Assembly (NCBI GenBank): GCA_021790075.1
Contig: JAJYIN010000039.1
Location: 1 to 12,193 of the forward strand
Length of the DNA stretch: 12,193 nucleotides
From: Actinomycetes bacterium
Lineage (GTDB): Bacteria; Actinomycetota; Thermoleophilia; BMS3ABIN01
Direction: 5' to 3'
Part shown: in pieces, positions 8,286 through 12,193 of the stretch
Layout of the letters: the number at the start of each line of letters is the position of its first letter
Numbering within the stretch: the stretch's first letter is position 1
Translations under genes and position numbers: made by a program
Notes under the pieces: generated by a model
Database searches by the model: none
What the model was told of the DNA's origin: nothing
Seen by the model: the letters and a program-made list of their open reading frames with translations, nothing else

Positions 8286-8361
8286 GCCGACGTAGCTCAG
8301 CTGGTAGAGCAGCTCACTCGTAATGAGCAGGTCTGCGGTTCGATTCCGCACGTCGGCTCCA
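8286..8361 (+). tRNA. tRNA-Thr (anticodon CGT)
   Basis: A 76-nt cloverleaf can be folded by eye. The acceptor stem pairs GCCGACG (8286-8292) with CGTCGGC (8351-8357), followed by discriminator T and encoded CCA (8359-8361). The D arm has AGCTGGTAGA, and the anticodon stem GCTCA/TGAGC encloses loop CTCGTAA, giving anticodon CGT that reads the threonine codon ACG. The T arm has the GGTTCGATTCC consensus. The encoded CCA helps fix the 3' end. Base composition changes immediately downstream, and transposase and plasmid-type gene remnants follow, so this gene is a good candidate for an integration site that the insertion left intact. Confidence 0.96.
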
Positions 8362-8430
8362 CTTATTTTCGCCTGCATATGGTGGGATTTAGTAGGAAAG
8401 CACCGCGTTTGAAGACATCCCTTTTTCTGA

Positions 8431-8453
8431 TTTGACACCTATTTTGACACCTA
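8431..8453. repeat. Tandem direct repeat TTTGACACCTA, two copies at 12-bp period
   Basis: TTTGACACCTA is found at 8431-8441 and 8443-8453, about 70 nt after the tRNA 3' end. Tandem short direct repeats beside a tRNA 3' end resemble arm-type integrase binding sites in attachment regions. Each copy also holds TTGACA, but no matching -10 follows at 16-18 nt. Confidence 0.6.
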
Positions 8454-8492
8454 CCCGATCGAAAAAACTCCGTTAATTACTCATGTTGATAT

Positions 8493-8519
8493 ATTCTTGT
8501 AGTTCGTCAACGCAAGAAT
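8493..8519. repeat. Inverted repeat ATTCTTG / CAAGAAT
   Basis: ATTCTTG (8493-8499) and CAAGAAT (8513-8519) are perfect reverse complements 13 nt apart, lying 57 bp beyond the transposase stop codon. It could be a terminator-like hairpin, a protein-binding site or a remnant of an IS end. No matching copy is seen on the far side of the transposase remnant. Confidence 0.45.
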
Positions 8520-8575
8520 GCGAATAGGAATTATTCTTCAAACGGTGCTAAATTCAATCCATGAAAAGCAAAGAT

Positions 8576-9385
8576 TTAATAATTATTAAGTTGCTTTAGC
8601 TCCAGCTCCGTGATTTTGATTCCGCGCCACCGCTCCGAGGCGCGGGTGACCGCGGCAAACATCATCTTCATCACCGGCCGTTCGCCGAAGAGCGTCGGCG
8701 CTACTTTGCTGCGGCGCCGCTCCTCCTCAAACAGACGTTCGAGCATGTTGGTGGTCCGCACTGCTTTGCGGTGCCGGGGCGGGCATTTGAGATGCGCTAT
8801 GCAGGCATCGAAGTCGTCCAGGAAGCAGCCCACCGCCGAGGGCACCTGCTTTTCGAATCGTTGAACCAGGTCATCTCTTAGGGCGATCGCCATCGCCGGC
8901 GAGGGCGCCTGATAGGCTGCGCGAGCAGCCTGGGTGAACTCAGCGTGCATCTCATCCGGCAGCTTGGCGGCGATGTTGCGCATCTTGTGGGCCAGACATC
9001 TTTGCCTAAGCGCCGTGGGCAGGCATTCCTCCACGGCCCGGATGAGCCCCGGCGCCCCGTCGGTGGCGGCAAAGAGCGGCTCGTCAAGCCCCCGGCGACG
9101 CATCTCCTCGATGAACTCGCGGCAGCAGTCGGTGGATTCCTTGGTGCCGGGGGCGATGTGGACAAGCACCTTCTTGCCCTCCCAGGTGATCGTCCAGGCC
9201 GCCAGCACCGCTTCGCGCCTGTATCCCGGCGTGAGGCGGGCGGCGATGCCGTCCAGGAACAGGTAGAGCGGTTTTACTTCCGAAAGGTCGCGGGTGGCGA
9301 AGGCCTCGTATTCTTCCCCAGATGCGCTCGGTGATCTTTGAGACCGCCGTTCTGGAAAGCATGCTGGCGCCGTCATCGCCTCTGA
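8576..9385 (-). pseudogene. IS256-family (mutator-type) transposase remnant, frameshifted and 5'-truncated
   Basis: Reading from the right on the minus strand, one frame gives GDDGASMLSRTAVSKITERIW up to about 9320, and the neighbouring frame continues with EEYEAFATRDLSEVKPLYLFLDG to the stop at 8576. The two join in frame if one G is removed from the GGGG run at 9316-9319. The body has the IS256-type DDE layout: Asp in LFLDG (codon 9251-9253), Asp in ATDGAPGL (9059-9061), the RQRCLAHKMRN segment, and the acidic, basic LERLFEEERRRSKV block expected to hold the third catalytic residue. About 260 codons remain of the roughly 400 typical for the family, and the N-terminal third is gone. Upstream of about 9385 the sequence reads instead as the plus-strand AAA-ATPase remnant. 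A 295-residue frame starting at 9463 is mostly an antisense artefact at its N-terminus. It is almost certainly inactive. Confidence 0.85.
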
Positions 9386-9911
9386 GCCGGAATCAACAGA
9401 AGACGAAGAGCGCCGCGTACTGGCTTCCATAAAATGCAATCTGGCAGCAAAACCGGAAAGCATGGCCTTTCACCTCGAAGCAACAGAAGTGAACGGGATT
9501 TCCACTAGCCGTATTATCTGGGATGGTGCCAGCTCATATGATGCAAATGCCTTGCTCGCTAACGTGGATAACGGGGAAAGAGGAGCCCTCGAAGAGGCGA
9601 TGGATTTTCTGGAGTCCGAGCTTGATTGTGGAGCAGTTTCGGCAAAAGAGATCATAAAACGTGGCCGGGAAGCGGGGCACTCCGAACGAACCTTAAAACG
9701 GGCAAAGGGGAAACTGAAGGTGGAAAGCCGCAAGCTGGGGCATGATGGCGGCTGGGTTTGGGAAATCTCGAAGGGGGCCATTTCTGGCCTAAAAGCGCCC
9801 GAATCAGCCGAAGGGTGCCAATCTTCTATAGACGGCACGCTTGGCACTCTTCGGGAATCTGGCACTCTTCAGAAAAATAGAAAAACTTGGACTGGAACCG
9901 GCGGTCACTAA
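9366..9911 (+). pseudogene. C-terminal remnant of a phage/plasmid-type AAA (RepA-like) ATPase, 5' end lost at the IS junction
   Basis: The first ATG is at 9462 (149 residues), but the frame is open back to 9342. The stretch just upstream, roughly STEDEERRVLASIKCNLA followed by AKPESMAFHLEA, continues the same protein family. It matches the end of RecA-fold AAA ATPases found with phage or plasmid primases, where a K-x-NL-A-x-P-x-S-L-A-F block precedes IxWxG. The rest is the family's C-terminal winged-helix-like tail: ALEEAMDFLESEL, VSAKEIIKRGREAGHSERTLKRAKGKL, then GGWVWEI and a low-complexity end. The Walker A and B parts are absent, so ATPase activity is not expected. The 5' end was replaced by the minus-strand transposase remnant. 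Whether the 149-residue product is still made is uncertain: I see no good ribosome binding site before 9462. Family assignment is from remembered consensus. Confidence 0.68.
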
Positions 9912-9965
9912 ATAAATTTTGAATAACCCTGGAATAAAATCCGAAATTTGGGTATATTCACCTTG

Positions 9966-10050
9966 GAGCGATAAGTCCGCCTTGGGTTCCTGTGGTGCTT
10001 CCCTCAATTAGGGTACGAACCACGGGGCAACGAGCCCAAGAGGCACGCTC
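9966..10050. repeat. Long nested imperfect inverted repeat between the AAA remnant and the DUF3800 gene
   Basis: Pairing blocks nest inside one another: GAGCG (9966-9970) with CGCTC (10046-10050); GCCTTGGG (9979-9986) with CCCAA, a 2-nt bulge, then GGC (10035-10044); CCTGTGGT (9989-9996) with ACCACGGG (10019-10026), including one G-T pair; CCCT (10001-10004) with AGGG (10010-10013) around loop CAATT. A T-run (TTTTT, 10051-10055) follows on the plus strand. It could be a strong terminator for the plus-strand remnant and, read the other way, lies just after the DUF3800 stop. Its size and nesting also fit a structured RNA or a transposon-end or MITE-like element. Confidence 0.6.
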
Positions 10051-10062
10051 TTTTTCTTGCCC

Positions 10063-10710
10063 TCACAAGAACTGCCGCTCCAGTAGAACCTTTTCTTCAA
10101 ATACCTCGAACCAACGGCTGTCTCCGAACTCGTATTTGCGGAAGATTCCGTTGGCGAACATGTCCACGGCCTGCAAGGCAGCTTCTTCATGGCTCCCCAG
10201 GTGATCGATATTCAGCGGGACTCTCGGCTGTATCCTTCCTTCCAACTGCCTCACGATGTAATCGTTAAACTCTCGAATCTCGAAGCTGCCCTTGCTTCTA
10301 TCGATGTACAGCTGAATCCGGTTATCGGCCTGTTCGAAGGGGATCTCATCCAGCACGAGGCGGGAAATGTAGTTGTAAACCCGGGCTTTATCTCTTGCGA
10401 GTTCGTCATAAACCCGCCGCTTGTTCAATGTCACCGCATAGATACCAAATCGCAAATCAGACACCTGCTTGAAGAAATAGCCCTTTGCCTCAAGCGAAGT
10501 CTGAGTTCCCTTGATTTCGTGTTTGTAGTTTCGTGCCTTGCCGCGTTTGTTGATTTTGCGGCGGAGTGTCCGTTTTACGCCGTTGCGGATACCGATGTAA
10601 GAATCCCGGCTGCTCGTGGCCAGCACACAGATGGTAAAGAATCTGGAGGGCCGCTTGTTGACGAAATCAAAGCCCAGGTCCCCGCTCTCATCTAAGAATA
10701 GGTACCACAT
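10063..10710 (-). CDS. DUF3800 family protein
   Basis: 215 residues, matching DUF3800 in length and marks: N-terminal MWYLFLDESGDLGF (the hallmark DESG, with the acidic pair of an RNase-H-like fold), a central basic segment (GVKRTLRRKINKRGKARNYKHEIK), LYIDRSKGS in the second strand region, and C-terminal EEAALQAVDMFANGIFRKYEFGD with the conserved Gln-x-x-Asp. DUF3800 proteins are predicted to have a nuclease-like fold, are uncharacterised for the most part, and often sit in mobile or defence neighbourhoods. I take ATG 10710 because the hallmark motif begins within ten residues; no good Shine-Dalgarno precedes it, and an AT-rich TAAGATAGAAT patch lies about 10-20 nt upstream. It is divergent from the zinc-ribbon gene. 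GC is lower than in the chromosomal half, consistent with transfer. Function unknown. Confidence 0.88.
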   Translation of the reverse strand: MWYLFLDESGDLGFDFVNKRPSRFFTICVLATSSRDSYIGIRNGVKRTLRRKINKRGKARNYKHEIKGTQTSLEAKGYFFKQVSDLRFGIYAVTLNKRRVYDELARDKARVYNYISRLVLDEIPFEQADNRIQLYIDRSKGSFEIREFNDYIVRQLEGRIQPRVPLNIDHLGSHEEAALQAVDMFANGIFRKYEFGDSRWFEVFEEKVLLERQFL

Positions 10711-10836
10711 GGCAAGGATTCTATCTTAAAACCGGCGAGAGACAGCCCCTTAAATGGAAGTAATGGCCACGTGCCACAACAAAAAAAGGGAAGGGCTCGA
10801 ACGTTCGGCACTGAAAAAATGGAAGGAGGTGCCAAC
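10711..10836. promoter_or_regulatory. Divergent promoter region with a 10-bp perfect palindrome
   Basis: The 126 bp between the divergent DUF3800 and zinc-ribbon genes must hold both promoters. CGAACGTTCG (10798-10807) is a perfect 10-bp palindrome 29 nt before the zinc-ribbon ATG, placed where an operator could act. On the minus strand TAAGATAGAAT (about 10719-10729) resembles a -10 region for DUF3800. No clear -35 elements are seen. Confidence 0.35.
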
Positions 10837-11001
10837 ATGAATAAACAGCAGTACAATTGTATTCAATGTGGCCGGGACTTCCCGGCTACGCGCGCCGATG
10901 CGAAGTATTGTTCACCTGCATGCAGACAGCGAGCTTACCGGGCACGCCGATTGGCGAGATGGTTAAGGATTATCCGTAACGCATACCCCATGGAACGATG
11001 A
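10837..11001 (+). CDS. Small zinc-ribbon protein (54 residues)
   Basis: A 54-residue protein with one C-x2-C ... C-x3-C module: Cys8, Cys11, Cys25 and Cys29 in CIQCGRDFPATR and YCSPACRQRAYRARR. The basic, arginine-rich helix after the last cysteine suits nucleic-acid contact. Small proteins with this C..CG-x-x-F...YCS..CRQRAYR pattern are common in mobile regions and are annotated as zinc-finger or hypothetical proteins; no function is established that I know of. The ATG at 10837 is preceded by a near-perfect AAGGAGGT (10823-10830) at 6-nt spacing. That outweighs a longer frame from GTG 10771, whose first 22 residues show no family features. It lies upstream of the methyltransferase in the same direction, 225 bp away. 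A 14-bp repeat overlaps its last codons. Confidence 0.8.
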   Translation: MNKQQYNCIQCGRDFPATRADAKYCSPACRQRAYRARRLARWLRIIRNAYPMER

Positions 11002-11025
11002 ATTTCGTGACACCCCATGGAACGA
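10985..11025. repeat. 14-bp direct repeat ACCCCATGGAACGA at the zinc-ribbon 3' end
   Basis: The 14-mer is found at 10985-10998, encoding the last residues of the zinc-ribbon protein, and again at 11012-11025 just past its stop, a period of 27 bp. The first copy codes for PMER before the stop; the second is non-coding. It looks like a small tandem duplication or slippage product. Confidence 0.7.
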
Positions 11026-11226
11026 CGGTCAAACGTTCACACGTACGAACCACAATACGCGCGCCAGGGCAGGGCCTTGCGGTAGCTCCGAGTCGGCTAT
11101 TTCTTTACCCGCCTGCATCCGTCCGATAGACTGATTTTTCAGAAAGACCAGTACGTGAGGTTTTTCCGTCTTCTCATGCTGATAGCATCTATGTCTGGAT
11201 CAATCAATCCACGAGGGGTGAACTGA
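11002..11226. other. Intergenic region upstream of the methyltransferase
   Basis: 225 bp with no supportable gene. It has small inverted repeats: CTGA/TCAG (11131-11134 and 11139-11142) and ATGCT/AGCAT (11176-11180 and 11184-11188). The second is about 40 nt before the methyltransferase start and could be an operator half-site pair. No convincing -35/-10 pair was found. Confidence 0.35.
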
Positions 11227-12193
11227 GTGGCCAAAAAGAAGAAGCCCATTGAGCAATACGATCATCAGGGCAAAAAGCGGGCGAACAATCCGCCTGTGGG
11301 CTTAGTAACGCCGGAAACGGATAGAGAAGGCGAAAAAAAGACCTATCAATACGATCCACATCTCGATCCTTCGCTTCAATGGGCTGGCAAAGCCGAACAT
11401 GCTTCCTTCGAAGTCGATACCGTTTCTCTTCATGTGCACGAGCGCATAGACCCCCGCACTATTATTGAAGCCGTCAAACGAAAAAATGGTAACTCTTCTC
11501 TTCAAGGGTCATTATTTGAGCTTCCAGAAGAAAACCCGCCCCTTCGAGAAGCCATTGATTTCTACAAACATCCGCACAACTGGACTAATCGTTTGATTGC
11601 CGGTGATAGCCTGCTAGTCATGAATTCTCTGATTGAAAAAGAAGGCTTGGCTGGACAAGTTCAAATGATATACATCGATCCTCCTTACGGCGTGAAGTAT
11701 GGAAGCAACTTCCAACCATTTGTAAATAAGCGCGAAGTAAAAGATGGAAAAGATGAGGACTTAACCGCTGAACCCGAAATGGTCAAAGCATTCAGGGATA
11801 CCTGGGAACTTGGGATTCATTCGTACCTTACTTACTTGAGGGACCGGCTGCTTTTAACCAGGGAGCTCTTAATGGAAACAGGAAGCGTCTTTGTTCAGAT
11901 AAGTGACGAAAATGTACACCATGTCAGGGAAGTAATGGATGAGGTTTTTGGGGCCGGTAATTTTGTTTCACAGATATTTTTTCAAACCACATCCGGCTTT
12001 GCCACAACGACTTTAGCTACCCTTGGAGACTTCCTTCTTTGGTACGCCAAGGATAAGAAACAGTTAAAAGTGAGAAAACTTTTTTCTGAACAGAATATTG
12101 TACCTGGCGCAGGAAACGCTCGTTGGCTACTTCTGCCAGATGGTACTTATAGGGGAGTCACTGCTGCTGAAAAAAGAGGAGAGAAGCAATTGC
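11227..12193 (+). CDS. Site-specific DNA methyltransferase, type III Mod-like, beta-class N6-adenine (3' end outside window)
   Basis: An uninterrupted frame runs from GTG 11227 to the window end (322 codons). GAGGGG (11213-11218) lies 8 nt upstream, and the N-terminus AKKKKPIEQYDHQGKKR then NNPPVGLVTPETD is characteristic of a large methyltransferase family, supporting this start. Catalytic motif IV is D151-P-P-Y154-G in MIYIDPPYGVKYGSN, preceded by NRLIAGDSLLVMNSL and followed by SYLTYLRDRLLLTRELL and GSVFVQISDENVHHVREVMDEVFG. Motif IV near the N-terminus with the SAM-binding FxGxG motif expected later is the beta-class order of type III Mod subunits. These modify adenine within short asymmetric sites and pair with a Res helicase-nuclease. 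Only about a third of the protein is visible; no Res gene is in the window, so a type III system or an orphan methyltransferase are both possible. Lower GC than the left half fits transfer. Confidence 0.92.
   Translation, partial: MAKKKKPIEQYDHQGKKRANNPPVGLVTPETDREGEKKTYQYDPHLDPSLQWAGKAEHASFEVDTVSLHVHERIDPRTIIEAVKRKNGNSSLQGSLFELPEENPPLREAIDFYKHPHNWTNRLIAGDSLLVMNSLIEKEGLAGQVQMIYIDPPYGVKYGSNFQPFVNKREVKDGKDEDLTAEPEMVKAFRDTWELGIHSYLTYLRDRLLLTRELLMETGSVFVQISDENVHHVREVMDEVFGAGNFVSQIFFQTTSGFATTTLATLGDFLLWYAKDKKQLKVRKLFSEQNIVPGAGNARWLLLPDGTYRGVTAAEKRGEKQL

Larger units (their letters stand above)
8362..8575. other. AT-rich gene-free junction after the tRNA
   Basis: About 214 bp with markedly lower GC than the chromosomal half and no supportable gene. 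It contains a tandem repeat and an inverted repeat, listed separately. This looks like the arm of an attachment site, but no integrase gene is next to it, so that reading is inference. Confidence 0.5.

Noticed and set aside
9386..9463. N-terminal segment of a 295-residue minus-strand transposase frame starting at 9463
   Set aside because: The first 45 or so residues are Ser/Arg-rich without IS256 similarity and are antisense to the AAA-ATPase remnant. The true transposase frame in this part is shifted by one base.
10189..10695. 168-residue plus-strand open frame opposite DUF3800
   Set aside because: It is antisense to a well-recognised DUF3800 protein and has no motif of its own.
10013..11053. 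11-bp repeat GTACGAACCAC at 10013-10023 and 11043-11053, flanking the DUF3800 and zinc-ribbon genes
   Set aside because: It looked like an insertion flank, but 11-bp matches are expected by chance in 12 kb and the similarity does not extend.
11302..11505. 67-residue minus-strand open frame
   Set aside because: It lies antisense within the methyltransferase reading frame, which has clear family motifs.
8362..12193. CRISPR array or toxin-antitoxin pair in the accessory half
   Set aside because: No regularly spaced repeats with unique spacers were seen, and no toxin or antitoxin family was recognised in the short frames.

Overview
This looks like a GC-rich bacterial chromosome segment from a deep-branching environmental lineage. 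Actinobacteriota (Thermoleophilia or Geothermincolia-like) or Chloroflexota would fit the gene style, but no gene here is diagnostic and I would not assign a genus. The window has two parts: a GC-rich, densely coding chromosomal half (about 1-8361) and an accessory half (about 8362-12193) that begins just after a tRNA gene and becomes clearly more AT-rich to the right.

Chromosomal half: (i) the 3' end of a RecB-family PD-(D/E)XK nuclease domain, probably the tail of an AddA/UvrD-type helicase-nuclease (2-721, +); (ii) a convergent YbaK/EbsC-type aminoacyl-tRNA deacylase (779-1267, -), with a 7-bp inverted repeat between the two stops that could end both transcripts; (iii) a 368-bp leader with a perfect 10/10 inverted repeat and a second short hairpin; (iv) a 1727-residue soluble hybrid histidine kinase with the order PocR-PAS-GAF-PAS-GAF-PAS-PAS-GAF-PAS-HisKA-HATPase-REC (1636-6819, +); (v) a GT4 glycosyltransferase starting at TTG (7008-8108, +); (vi) tRNA-Thr(CGT) with encoded CCA (8286-8361, +).

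Accessory half: an AT-rich, gene-free stretch with a 12-bp-period tandem repeat and an inverted repeat; a decayed IS256-family transposase on the minus strand, 5'-truncated and broken by one extra G in a G-run; then, directly abutting it on the plus strand, the C-terminal remnant of a phage/plasmid-type AAA (RepA-like) ATPase whose open frame extends about 90 nt upstream of its first ATG. A long nested inverted repeat (9966-10050) separates this wreckage from a DUF3800 gene (minus), a divergent 54-residue zinc-ribbon gene (plus) and the start of a beta-class N6-adenine DNA methyltransferase (plus, GTG start, running off the window) of the type III Mod type.

Reading: a mobile element probably used tRNA-Thr as its attachment site. 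Its replication gene and an IS have decayed, while a likely restriction-modification or defence cargo (DUF3800, zinc ribbon, methyltransferase) looks intact. No integrase, second att copy, restriction subunit or CRISPR array is visible. The defence assignment is inference from family and neighbourhood.
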